The notes beneath the pieces were generated by a model, which worked only from the letters and a program-made list of their open reading frames with translations, was not told the origin of the DNA and searched no databases. The translations under genes were made by a program, and so were the position numbers. DNA of 64,000 bases from Deltaproteobacteria bacterium (lineage in GTDB: Bacteria > Desulfobacterota > Deferrisomatia > Deferrisomatales > JACRMM01), in NCBI GenBank assembly GCA_016214985.1, contig JACRMM010000003.1, positions 1 through 64,000 on the forward strand. The letters are read 5' to 3'. The number at the start of each line of letters is the position of its first letter. The stretch's first letter is position 1. Below are positions 25,306 to 33,845 of this stretch, one piece after another.

Positions 25306-26883
25306 ATGATGGTGGGAATCAGCTTGTGGCTCGTCGCGATCGCGGCGCTCGTGGGGCTCGTCGTCTCCACGGTCGTGTTCTTCGCCTCACGGTACGAGCG
25401 CTGTCCCTCGGACCGGATCCTGGTGGTCTACGGCAAGGTGGGCAAGGGCCAGTCATCCCGCTGCATCCACGGCGGGGGCGCCTTCATCTGGCCGCTCGTG
25501 CAGGACTCGGCGTTCCTGAGCCTGACGCCGATGACGATCAGCATCCCGCTGCAGGGGGCACTGTCGCTCCAAAACATCCGAATCAACGTGCCGAGCACCT
25601 TCACGGTCGGGATCAGCACCAACCCCACGATCATGATGAACGCCGCCGAGCGCCTGCTGGGGCTGCCGGCATCCCAGATCGAGGAGATGGTCCGGGAGAT
25701 CATCTTCGGCCAGCTGCGGCTCACGGTGGCCTCGCTCACCATCGAGCAGATCAACCAGGACCGGGAGAGCTTCCTCGAAGCGATCCGCAAGAACGTCGAG
25801 CCTGAGCTCAACAAGGTGGGGCTCTACCTGATCAACGTGAACATCACCGACATCACCGACAGCTCCGACTACATCGAGAGCATCGGAAAGAAGGCGGCCT
25901 CCGAGGCGATCAACATGGCCAAGGTGGACGTGGCCGAGCAGGAGAAGCTCGGCGCGATCGGGCAGGCCGAGGCGAACCGGGAGAAGGACGTCCGGGTCGC
26001 CGAGAACGCCGCCGAGGCGGAGAAGGGCAAGAAGAGGGCCGACGCCGACCGCCGCGTCTTCGTCCAGCAGCAGGAGACCTCGGCCACGATCGGCGAGGCC
26101 GAGGCCAACCGGGAGATGGAGATCCGGGTCGCCGAGAACGCGGCGGCGGCCGTGAAGGGCCGCAAGAAGGCCGAGGCCGATCAGCGCGTGTTCGTCCAGA
26201 TCCAGGAGGCCGAAGCGGTCAAGGGGGAGAACGACTCCAAGGCGAACATCGCCGAGTACAATGCGGCCCTGGCCACGCGGCAGGCGGCGGCGCTCCAGCA
26301 GGGCGAGGTGGCGCGACGCGAGGCCGAGGTCGAGATCCAGAAGGCGCAGTACCGGGCGGAGCAGGAGCGCCTGACCGCCGACGAGGTCGTCCGCAAGGAG
26401 ATCGAGAAGCGAAAGATCGAGATCTCCGCCGAGGCCGAGGCGGAGCGCCTGCGCCGAGAGGCGACCGGCCAGGCCGACGCCATCCTTCTCCGATACGAGG
26501 CCGAGGCCAAGGGGCTGCGTCAAGTGCTCGACGCCAAGGCCGCCGGCTACCGCTCGCTCGTGGAAAGCTGCAGCGGCGACGCCCGGGCGGCAGCGACGCT
26601 CCTGATGGTGGAGAAGATTGAAGAGATCGTGGCGCGCCAAGTCGAGGCGATCAAGAATTTGAAGATCGAGCGCGTCACCGTGTGGGACTCGGGCGGCGGC
26701 GAAGGGAAGTCGTCCTCCACGGCGAATTTCCTCTCGAGCCTGATCAAGAGCCTTCCCCCCCTCCAGGACGTGGCTGCCATGGCGGGCGTCGAGCTCCCCG
26801 GCTACCTCGGCAAGGTGTCGACCGCGCCCGCGGAGCCGGGCCGAAGCCCAAAAGCACCCGCCGTGGAGCCTGCTGAACGCTAG
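25306..26883 (+). CDS. flotillin-like SPFH protein
   Basis: A 525-residue flotillin (YuaG/FloA-like). An N-terminal hydrophobic segment (LVAIAALVGLVVSTVVFF) is followed by an SPFH domain (SDRILVVYGKVGKGQ, NVPSTFTVGISTNPTIM, EIIFGQLRLTVASLTIEQIN) and then a long coiled-coil flotillin region, about residues 200-420, with repeated EA(N/D)RE and RVAENAA units. Two internal repeats near EANREKDVRVAENAA and EANREMEIRVAENAA are evident. These proteins form membrane microdomain scaffolds. It is paired with an NfeD-like protein and ends convergent to the GHMP operon. Confidence 0.93.
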   Translation: MMVGISLWLVAIAALVGLVVSTVVFFASRYERCPSDRILVVYGKVGKGQSSRCIHGGGAFIWPLVQDSAFLSLTPMTISIPLQGALSLQNIRINVPSTFTVGISTNPTIMMNAAERLLGLPASQIEEMVREIIFGQLRLTVASLTIEQINQDRESFLEAIRKNVEPELNKVGLYLINVNITDITDSSDYIESIGKKAASEAINMAKVDVAEQEKLGAIGQAEANREKDVRVAENAAEAEKGKKRADADRRVFVQQQETSATIGEAEANREMEIRVAENAAAAVKGRKKAEADQRVFVQIQEAEAVKGENDSKANIAEYNAALATRQAAALQQGEVARREAEVEIQKAQYRAEQERLTADEVVRKEIEKRKIEISAEAEAERLRREATGQADAILLRYEAEAKGLRQVLDAKAAGYRSLVESCSGDARAAATLLMVEKIEEIVARQVEAIKNLKIERVTVWDSGGGEGKSSSTANFLSSLIKSLPPLQDVAAMAGVELPGYLGKVSTAPAEPGRSPKAPAVEPAER

Positions 26884-26935
26884 TCCCTCGAATCCTGTGC
26901 TCGGGTGAGCTTCTGCGGAGCGCGTCCCCCAGCGG

Positions 26936-27922
26936 CTAGACGCCGTTGGAGACGCGCATTCCCTGGTTGTTGGCTTTCGTGAGGAGCGTCTCCCCTCCCC
27001 CGTGCGCCGAGAGCCACTCCCGGGTCTTCGCCTGAAGCACGGAGAGATCTTCTCCAAAGGCGTAGACCGCCGGGCCCCAGCTGCTCATCCCGACCCCGAT
27101 CCCACCGTTGTCCTTCAGGAACTGCAGACAGTCCCAGAGGAGCTGCGTCTGCGCGCGGAGCTCGAACACCTTGAACCCGCACCTCTGATAGGCCTCCATG
27201 GCCATCCCGAAGTGCTCCAGGTCCTTCTCCAGAACCGCGGGAAGCATCTGCATCAGGACGATATGGGACATCTTCTGGACCTCTTCGATCGGCAGCGGGC
27301 AGATGACCTTGAAGAGGGTCACCTCCCGAAGCCCGCTCGCCCCCTCTCCGAGGGGGACGGCGACGAGCACGTCCCAGTCGGGGAAGTCGTGGCGCGCGAG
27401 GACCGGCGGGGGCTCGATGCCGGCGGAAGCGGCCGAGGGCATGAACCCGTGCTTGCAGTTGACGCCCCGGCGAAACGCGTGTCCACCGTCCACGATGAAG
27501 CCCCCGGAGCGGATCGCCTCGACTCCGATCCCGGAGGTGCCGCCCCGACCCACCACCTGCGCGAGCTCCCGGATGTGCCGCTCCACGCCGTGGAGCCGGC
27601 ACACGGCGTGGGCGGCCCCGACGATCGTCTGGGTGGCGCTGCCCAGGCCTACGTGGGGAAGGGGCCGCTGCTTCACGTTCACGTGCGCCCCGGGGATCCC
27701 GTAGGCCTTGCAGACGGCTCCCATCGCCTCCGAGAGCCGGGGCAAGATGCCGGGGTCGTCCGCGCACTCCACTCGGACCTCTTCGGCCTTCGCCGCGGTA
27801 ATGACCGTGTTGGGGGCCTCCAGCGCGAGGCCCACGCCACCGTCGATGCGGCCGAGCTCCCCGTTCATGTCGATCAAGCCGAAGTGCAGTCGGGCGGGGG
27901 TGGCGATCGTGATCCGGTCCAT
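26936..27922 (-). CDS. beta-ribofuranosylaminobenzene 5'-phosphate synthase-like GHMP protein
   Basis: A 328-residue GHMP-fold protein close to beta-RFAP synthase, which joins p-aminobenzoate (or a hydroxybenzoate) to PRPP with loss of CO2 in methanopterin synthesis. Family strings are RITIATPARLHFGLIDMNG, LGRIDGGVGLALE, the Gly-rich loop LPHVGLGSATQTIVG, GRGGTSGIGVEAI and SGGFIVDGGH. The ATG at 27922 is chosen over a longer frame because homology begins there. It is the last gene of a four-gene operon with an aldolase, a dehydrogenase and a PRA-isomerase-like protein. The substrate in this organism is not known. Confidence 0.85.
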   Translation of the reverse strand: MDRITIATPARLHFGLIDMNGELGRIDGGVGLALEAPNTVITAAKAEEVRVECADDPGILPRLSEAMGAVCKAYGIPGAHVNVKQRPLPHVGLGSATQTIVGAAHAVCRLHGVERHIRELAQVVGRGGTSGIGVEAIRSGGFIVDGGHAFRRGVNCKHGFMPSAASAGIEPPPVLARHDFPDWDVLVAVPLGEGASGLREVTLFKVICPLPIEEVQKMSHIVLMQMLPAVLEKDLEHFGMAMEAYQRCGFKVFELRAQTQLLWDCLQFLKDNGGIGVGMSSWGPAVYAFGEDLSVLQAKTREWLSAHGGGETLLTKANNQGMRVSNGV

Positions 27923-27956
27923 GACTTCCTCCTGGTCTGTTGGCCCTCGGGCGTTC

Positions 27957-28760
27957 TCAGCGCTGGCGCTCGTGCTCGAGGAGCTCGGCCGCTTCATTGA
28001 CGGAAAGGTTCGCGTGGATGAGCCCGTGGACGGCCGCGAGGAGCGCGGCCGGGTGGGCGCTCTGCCAGACGTTTCGCCCCATGACGATGCCCCGAGCTCC
28101 TGCCTGGAGCGCGCCGTGGATCATCCGAAGCGTGTCGAGATCCGTATCGCACCGCGGCCCCCCCGCGATCATCACCGGCACCGGGCAGCCGGCCACCACC
28201 TTGTCGAAGTCCGTTTCGGTGTAATAGGTCTTGATGATGTCCGCGCCGTGCTCTGCGCCGACCCGGGCTCCGAGGGCCATGAAGCGCGGGTCTTTCTTCT
28301 TCTCCTCGTTGGTCTTGCCGAGGCCCATGACCCCGAGCAGAGGAACGTCCCACCGCCGGCATTCGGTCGCGAGCTGGGCCATGTTCACGAGGGTTTCGTG
28401 CTCGTAGGGCGAATTCAGGAAGGCCGAGGTCGCCACGGCGTCGACGCCGAGTTGCAGAGCCTCCTCGACCGACGACGTGAGCCCCTCCCGCGTCAGCTCC
28501 GGGCCCGCAATGGTGGCGCCGCCGCTCGCCCGAAGGATCACGCCCGGATCTCCGGCCGGCGCAAACGAGTAGGTGTACATCCCCTTCGTGATCAGCCAGG
28601 CGTCGACCTTGCCCGTCGCGTCCAGGTCCCCGACCGTCTTCCCGAGGTCGACGATGCCCGTCATCGGCCCCAGGGCCATCCCGTGGTCGACCGCGATGAC
28701 GAGGCTTCTCTCCGTCTCTCGCTTGAAGATCCTTCTCAACCGTCGCTCTCGTCCGTTCAT
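27957..28760 (-). CDS. class I DhnA/AroA'-type aldolase
   Basis: A 267-residue DeoC/LsrF/DhnA-type Schiff-base aldolase. Key strings are LVIAVDHGMALGP near the N-terminus, GVDAVATSAFL, and the Schiff-base lysine in DIIKTYYTETDFDKV, then PVMIAGGPRCDTD and ARGIVMGRNVWQS, the phosphate site. The nearest characterised relatives make six- or seven-carbon precursors of aromatic rings (2-amino-3,7-dideoxyheptulosonate synthase, GriI) or cleave fructose 1,6-bisphosphate. Operon context with an aryl-ribosyl synthase favours the aromatic-precursor role, which is inference. Confidence 0.82.
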   Translation of the reverse strand: MNGRERRLRRIFKRETERSLVIAVDHGMALGPMTGIVDLGKTVGDLDATGKVDAWLITKGMYTYSFAPAGDPGVILRASGGATIAGPELTREGLTSSVEEALQLGVDAVATSAFLNSPYEHETLVNMAQLATECRRWDVPLLGVMGLGKTNEEKKKDPRFMALGARVGAEHGADIIKTYYTETDFDKVVAGCPVPVMIAGGPRCDTDLDTLRMIHGALQAGARGIVMGRNVWQSAHPAALLAAVHGLIHANLSVNEAAELLEHERQR

Positions 28761-28777
28761 GGTCACCTTTCGAGTGT

Positions 28778-29809
28778 TTATGGAAGTACGACGGCCTTGA
28801 TCATCTCCTGCTTCTTGGCTCGTTCCACCGCGTCCAGCATCGCGTCCAGGGAGAAGCGATCCGAGATGAGGTCTTCGACGCGGACCTCTCCCGAGGCAAT
28901 CAGGTGGAGCGCCTTGCGGAAGTCGGCGGGGGTCGACGCGAAGGACCCGGTGAGGATCACCTCGCCGTAGTGGAGCCACCGGGGGTCGACCGCAATGGTT
29001 TCTCCGGCCGGGGGCCCACCGAAGACGTTGCACACGCCCCCGTTTCGGACGAGCGGCAGGCTCTCCTCGATGACCTTCGGGATGCCGAGGGAGATCACGA
29101 CAGCCTCGGCCCCAGCCCCGCCGGTCAGGGACATCACCTGCTCCTGCAGCGAAACCCGCGACACATCGACGCAGTGGTCCGCTCCCATCCCCGCGGCCAC
29201 CTCGAGCCGGCGCGCCATGAGATCCGCGACGATCACCCGGGCTCCTGCCCACTTCGAAACCTTCAGGTGGATGAGCCCCATGGGCCCGGCCCCGACGACC
29301 ACCACGGTGTCGCCCGGCCTCACCCGGTTTGCCCGCAGGGCGGCCAGCCCGCAGGAGAGGGGCTCGGCCATGGCGGCCTCTTCGAAGGAAAGCCCGTCGG
29401 GGATCTTCAGGACCCCACCGATCGCCACGATCTGGCGGGGCAACCGCACGTACTCGGCGAACCCGCCGTCGATCCCGTGGCCGAGCCCGAACTCGTGCAG
29501 GCACAGGTTGTGGCGGCCCCGGGCGCAGTAGTAGCACTCCCCGCAGACCGCGATGGGGTAGACGGCCACCCTCTCCCCGAGCTCGAAGCCCACGACCCCT
29601 TCCCCCCGCTCGTGCACCTCCCCGACGGCCTCGTGGCCGAGGATCGTCGGAAGGTTCTTCGGGAGCCCTTGTCCGAGGAGCGTCTTCACGTCGGTGGCGC
29701 AGATTCCGGAGGCCCGCACCCTCACGACCATCTCGCCGGCGCCGGCCCGCGGCGTCGGGACCTCCTCGATGCGGATGTCGTCCTTCCCATGAACCACGGC
29801 GGCTTTCAT
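28778..29809 (-). CDS. zinc-dependent medium-chain dehydrogenase
   Basis: A 343-residue MDR-family alcohol/sorbitol/threonine dehydrogenase. The catalytic zinc ligands sit in SGICATD and GHEAVGEV, the structural zinc site is CGECYYCARGRHNLC, and the NAD(P) motif is VVVVGAGPMGLIHLKVS at about residue 167-183. An acidic D at the end of beta2 (VIVADL) favours NAD. It is 17 bases before the aldolase and overlaps the PRA-isomerase gene by 4 bases. The substrate is probably a phosphorylated or free sugar alcohol or an operon intermediate. Confidence 0.88.
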   Translation of the reverse strand: MKAAVVHGKDDIRIEEVPTPRAGAGEMVVRVRASGICATDVKTLLGQGLPKNLPTILGHEAVGEVHERGEGVVGFELGERVAVYPIAVCGECYYCARGRHNLCLHEFGLGHGIDGGFAEYVRLPRQIVAIGGVLKIPDGLSFEEAAMAEPLSCGLAALRANRVRPGDTVVVVGAGPMGLIHLKVSKWAGARVIVADLMARRLEVAAGMGADHCVDVSRVSLQEQVMSLTGGAGAEAVVISLGIPKVIEESLPLVRNGGVCNVFGGPPAGETIAVDPRWLHYGEVILTGSFASTPADFRKALHLIASGEVRVEDLISDRFSLDAMLDAVERAKKQEMIKAVVLP

Positions 29810-30513
29810 CGCCTCTCCTCCCGGGCCGCGACGCTCGCCACGGCGGCCATCAGCGCGCGAACCTTGGCCGGGTCCCTCCTGCCGGGGGACGCCTCCACAC
29901 CCGAGCAGAGATCGATCCCGTCCGGGTTCACGGCGATCAGGGCCTCGGCCGTGTTCTCGGGCCGGATGCCGCCGGCCAGCAGGACCGGCACGGAGCTGTC
30001 GAGCTCGGCCATGAGCTTTTTCACGAGCGCCCAGTCCGACGTGAGCCCCGTTCCGCCGAACTTCCGCTTGCCCTGCAGCGTGGCGACGGTGTCGAAGAGG
30101 AGCACGTCGGCCCCGGCGTCCGTATACGCGCGGACCGCCTCCCGCGCCTTGCCGAGCTCCGCCGGCTCCCCTGCCGCCGGGAGGTGGATCGACTGCCAGA
30201 CCTCGATGCCCGGATGCTTGGCTTTGAAACGCCGGAGCACGCCGGGCTCCTCCTGGCTCAGGAACTGCACCGCAAAGGGAGCGAGCTCTTCAGCGAGGTG
30301 TTCGAGCCGGTCCTCGGGCATGTGGTAGACCAGCGCCACCGCCGGAATGGGGGGAGACCGGAAGAGCGCCCTGGCTTGGTCGATCGTCAGAGAGCGGGGA
30401 GAGAACTCCACCTCCACCACGACCCCGAAAGAGTCGGCACCCTCGCGGGCCGCGAGCCGCGCGTCTTCTACCGTTGTCGTCCCGCAGAGCTTGACCGTGT
30501 AGCCGTTGACCAT
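29806..30513 (-). CDS. phosphoribosylanthranilate isomerase-like protein
   Basis: A 235-residue TIM barrel of the TrpF family: VKLCGTTTVEDARLAAREGADSFGVV at the start, containing the catalytic Cys of the KxCG motif, the general acid Asp in LLFDTVATLQG, then FGGTGLTSDWALV and LAGGIRPENTAEAL, which bind the phosphate. It stands outside any trp operon and starts an operon with a beta-RFAP synthase-like enzyme, so it may act on another N-ribosyl-arylamine. ATG at 30513 has AAAGGA upstream. Whether it also serves tryptophan synthesis cannot be told. Confidence 0.82.
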   Translation of the reverse strand: MVNGYTVKLCGTTTVEDARLAAREGADSFGVVVEVEFSPRSLTIDQARALFRSPPIPAVALVYHMPEDRLEHLAEELAPFAVQFLSQEEPGVLRRFKAKHPGIEVWQSIHLPAAGEPAELGKAREAVRAYTDAGADVLLFDTVATLQGKRKFGGTGLTSDWALVKKLMAELDSSVPVLLAGGIRPENTAEALIAVNPDGIDLCSGVEASPGRRDPAKVRALMAAVASVAAREERR

Positions 30514-30567
30514 TCGGAAACGTCCTTTATGCATGAAGAAACGCGACGGAGCCTGCCGGGACCGCCG

Positions 30568-30596
30568 ATGATAGAGATCCACAGGGTCAGTGTCTA
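30568..30596 (-). promoter_or_regulatory. sigma70-type promoter of the TrpF-like operon
   Basis: On the minus strand, TAGACA (30596-30591) and TATCAT (30573-30568) are separated by 17 bases, about 55 bases before the first gene's ATG at 30513. Confidence 0.55.
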
Positions 30597-30782
30597 GCAC
30601 TCGAACGAGGGTTGGTTGTGCGTCGGCCGCGCCGGGCCCAACCCGCCCGCACGACGGACGCAAGCGCCCTTAGAACGGCGGAAACCACCGGTGCTGTCGA
30701 ATCCCGCCTGCCACTCGGCGGGCAACCCAAGTACACTGCGCGCGACCCCGTGCTCAGACCTCCGACCGGAGCCGCTGCATCG

Positions 30783-33017
30783 ATGAACGCCGATTCCGTT
30801 CACGACGTCCTCGTCACCATGATGGTCGCCATCTCCGCCGGCGTGTTTCTCACCGTCTTGGCGCGCTGGATGCGCGTGCCGGCCATCCTCCTACTGCTCC
30901 TCGGGGGCCTCGCTCTCGGCCGCCAGGGAGTGGCGCTCGTGCACCCCGAGAGCCTCGGAGCGGGCCTCACGACGCTGATCTCCCTGTCTGTGGCGCTGAT
31001 CCTCTTCGAGGGCGGCCTGTCGCTGGACGCGGCCGGCTTCCGCCACGCCTCCGTGGTGATCCGAAGGCTCCTCACCGTCGGCGTGCTGGTCTCCTGGATC
31101 GGCGCCGCCCTCGCCGTCGCCGTGTCGCTCCGGGTCCCCCTCCCCGTCGCCCTGCTCGCCGGAAGCCTGGTCATCGTGACCGGCCCGACCGCCATCACCC
31201 CCATCCTGCGGCGCATCCGGATCCGCTCCGACCTCCACAACATCCTCCACTGGGAGAGCGTGCTCATCGACCCCGTCGGGGTCTTCGTGGCCATCCTGTG
31301 CTTCGAGGGGCTCCTGGTCGGGACCGGGGGCACGGCGCTGACAGCGTTCGTGCTCCGGTTCGTAACCGGTCTGGCGATGGGCGCCCTGTGCGGCGGCGTC
31401 ACCTGGGCCCTGCTGCGGGTGGGCTTCGTCCCCGAGAACCTCACCAACGTGTTCACGCTCGCGTGCGCTGTCCTCACCTTCGGCCTCACCGAGATGGTGG
31501 GCTATTCCCTGGGGTTCTCCGAGGCTGGGCTCCTGTCCGTGGTCGTCGCGGGGCTGGCGCTCGGGATCCTCCAGCCGCCGGGGCTGCAGAAGATCCGGGA
31601 GTACTGCGACGAGATCGCCTCGCTTCTCATCGCGATCCTCTTCATCCTGCTCACGGCCCGGCTCGACTTCGCGCACTTCCTCGAGTTCGGCGTGCCGGGG
31701 GCGCTCGCTGTGGCCCTCGTCGTGTTCGTAGTGCGCCCCGTCAACATCCTCCTCTCGACCCGGGCCTCGGGACTGGGAATGAGGGAAAAAGTCCTGCTCT
31801 CCTGGGTCGCGCCGCGGGGCATCGTGGCAGCTTCGATGGCGTCGCTCTTCGCTCTCGAGCTCGAGACGACCGGGAACGCCGACGCGGCGCTCCTCGAGAC
31901 GTTCACCTACGGGGTCATCGTCGCCACGGTGGTCCTCCAGGGGTTGACGGCGGGTCCCCTCGCCCGACTGCTGGGTTTGCAGCGGCCGACTCCCAGGGGC
32001 TGGATGATCGTGGGTGCCCACTCGCTTAGCCGCCAGGTGGGCCGATTCCTTGCCACTCAGCTCAAGGTGCCGGTCGTGCTCGTCGACATGAACTCCCGCC
32101 AGGTCGCAGAGGCCCGCGCCGAGGGGCTCGCCGCGATCCACTCCGATGCCCGCAACCGGTCTCTGAGGGAGCGCGCAGAAGTCCAGGAGGCGGGAAACCT
32201 GCTCGCCCTCACCGACAACGAATCGCTCAACGAGCTTCTGTGCACCCTGTGGCGAAGCGACTTCCGCCGCGACCACCGCTACTTCTGGCGGTCCGGCGGC
32301 CAACCGGAGGCCGCTCACCACGCGGGCGGGGCGCCGATCTGGTCGACGCTTCCCCGCCCAACGGTGGTGGCAGCCGAACTCCTGTCCGGTCAGGCGACCC
32401 TGGCCGAGGGGGACGAACCGCCGCCCGGCCAGGCGGGCGTGGCCGTCGCGCTCGTCTCCGTGCGGGGACCGTCGGCCCTCTTTCCATCGGCGGACGCGGA
32501 GCGGCCCGGGCCCAAGGTTCCGACCCTCTTCCTCGTCCGCAAGGCCGAGTACCTCTTGCGGGGGCTCGACCCGAGCCTCGTTCTCCGGGTCGAGGAGACG
32601 GGCATCGAGGGCCTGATGGGGCGCGTGGCAGGCGGGATGGCCGCAATCCGGGAGGGACTGTCCGGCGACGCGCTGGCGGCCGAGCTCATCGAGCAGACGC
32701 GGAGGGCACCTGCGGTGCTGGGCCAAGGCGTGGCCGTGCCCCACGCCCACTCGCCGACCCTGCGGGAGAGGGTGTGCGCCGTCGTTCGCCTGGGGAAGGG
32801 GCTCGACCTGGGCGCGCCGGACGCCGAGCCCGTGCGGCTGCTCTTCGCCCTCGCGAGCCCGTCCGACGACCCGGAGGGTCACCTGGCCACGCTGGCCGCG
32901 ATCGCCCGGGTCGTCGCCGACGGCCCCACGCGCAGAGCGCTCCTCGACGCCCACGCGCCCGAGGACGTGATCCGCCTGATTCGTGAGTTCAAGCCCCTGG
33001 ACGGGCGGCGTCGCTGA
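30783..33017 (+). CDS. Na+/H+ antiporter fused to TrkA-N-like and EIIA-like domains
   Basis: A 744-residue fusion. Residues about 10-395 are a CPA-type cation/proton antiporter (VPAILLLLLGGLALGRQG; ILFEGGLSLD; VTGPTAITPILRRI; LSWVAPRGIVAASM). Residues about 405-500 are a TrkA-N-type nucleotide-binding fold (GWMIVGAHSLSRQVGRFLA). Residues about 595-740 are a PTS EIIA (fructose/mannitol-type) domain, with the phospho-acceptor His654 in GVAVPHAHS. ATG at 30783 follows no strong ribosome-binding site. The EIIA domain suggests control by phosphorylation or a PTS-like signal; no EI/HPr gene is in the window. Confidence 0.88.
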   Translation: MNADSVHDVLVTMMVAISAGVFLTVLARWMRVPAILLLLLGGLALGRQGVALVHPESLGAGLTTLISLSVALILFEGGLSLDAAGFRHASVVIRRLLTVGVLVSWIGAALAVAVSLRVPLPVALLAGSLVIVTGPTAITPILRRIRIRSDLHNILHWESVLIDPVGVFVAILCFEGLLVGTGGTALTAFVLRFVTGLAMGALCGGVTWALLRVGFVPENLTNVFTLACAVLTFGLTEMVGYSLGFSEAGLLSVVVAGLALGILQPPGLQKIREYCDEIASLLIAILFILLTARLDFAHFLEFGVPGALAVALVVFVVRPVNILLSTRASGLGMREKVLLSWVAPRGIVAASMASLFALELETTGNADAALLETFTYGVIVATVVLQGLTAGPLARLLGLQRPTPRGWMIVGAHSLSRQVGRFLATQLKVPVVLVDMNSRQVAEARAEGLAAIHSDARNRSLRERAEVQEAGNLLALTDNESLNELLCTLWRSDFRRDHRYFWRSGGQPEAAHHAGGAPIWSTLPRPTVVAAELLSGQATLAEGDEPPPGQAGVAVALVSVRGPSALFPSADAERPGPKVPTLFLVRKAEYLLRGLDPSLVLRVEETGIEGLMGRVAGGMAAIREGLSGDALAAELIEQTRRAPAVLGQGVAVPHAHSPTLRERVCAVVRLGKGLDLGAPDAEPVRLLFALASPSDDPEGHLATLAAIARVVADGPTRRALLDAHAPEDVIRLIREFKPLDGRRR

Positions 33018-33496
33018 TAAGGACCGAGACCGCGCGGTGACGCCCGCGGACACTTCGCCGTGTCAGTTCCTCCGAGTACCCAAGATCAAGGCGCCCATCC
33101 TCATCGACGAGCACACCGTCGAGGTTTCCTGCGCGCCATAGCATACCCTCAGAGCATCCGGGACCCTCTCGAACCGGTCGGCACCGAAGGACCGGCTCCC
33201 GCGGGTCGCCTCGTCGAACCACCGGGATCCGGACAACGTCAGGTGCTCGACGAACGCGCCGCAGCCGAGCCGTAGCCTGCGCCCTTCCGGAAGGCCGGCG
33301 CTGCGGCCGATCTTCGAGGCGCGCTAAAGTCATCGGGGGAGTGGGCCGATACGCATAGAAATTGGTTCTCGTCGCCGGCCCGGTTCGGCGCGCAGACCAG
33401 GGAAGGCCCCGGTGGGGCCGCCCCGACCGGTGCGGAGGCTAGGAGGCTTGTGCTTCTTTGGGGACAACGGTTCACACGATCGAAAGGATCCAAGCC
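33018..33496. other. gene-poor interval
   Basis: About 480 bases between the antiporter and a small Cys protein. Short open frames on the minus strand (for example 33063-33290) have protein-like composition but match no family I recognise. No tRNA, terminator or repeat is seen. Confidence 0.4.
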
Positions 33497-33703
33497 ATGG
33501 AGATGATCGCTCGACTGTCTGGATCGGTCGATCCCCTCGTGGGGACCTCGGTTGCGTGCCCCTTCGTCAGCGCGGAAGCGGACAGTTGCACCGCATCGAT
33601 CTGGCCCATGGAGCTCGCCTCTCTGGACCGGGGGGACCGGTGCCGTGACGAGCGTTTCGATGGCTGCCCTCTCTTCGTGGCCAAGGTCATCCGTCTCCGA
33701 TAG
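33497..33703 (+). CDS. 68-residue four-Cys protein
   Basis: A small cytosolic protein with cysteines at 21, 31, 49 and 57, each outer one in a CP context (ACPF and GCPLF), suggesting a metal site or disulfide knot. GAAAGGA stands about 9 bases before ATG 33497, which supports translation. It is isolated, with no operon partner on its strand. I do not recognise a named family with confidence; similar CPF...C...C...CPLF small proteins occur in related anaerobes as far as I recall. Confidence 0.55.
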   Translation: MEMIARLSGSVDPLVGTSVACPFVSAEADSCTASIWPMELASLDRGDRCRDERFDGCPLFVAKVIRLR

Positions 33704-33845
33704 GGGCCTTCTCCAAGCCCCCGGTCTCATCTCTACTCCCGGCGCAAGAAAAACGTCCGATCGGGGTGCGTGCTGGGGCTCGCCCGCCGAGGGCTGCCCA
33801 CCTCTCGGGAACGAAAGGGGTCCTGACTGCCCTCGGGCGGACCGG

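Noticed and set aside
33063..33290. Possible gene fragment on the minus strand reading ...AFVEHLTLSGSRWFDEAT...
   Set aside because: Protein-like for about 65 residues, but there is no start, no family recognised and no neighbour to support it.
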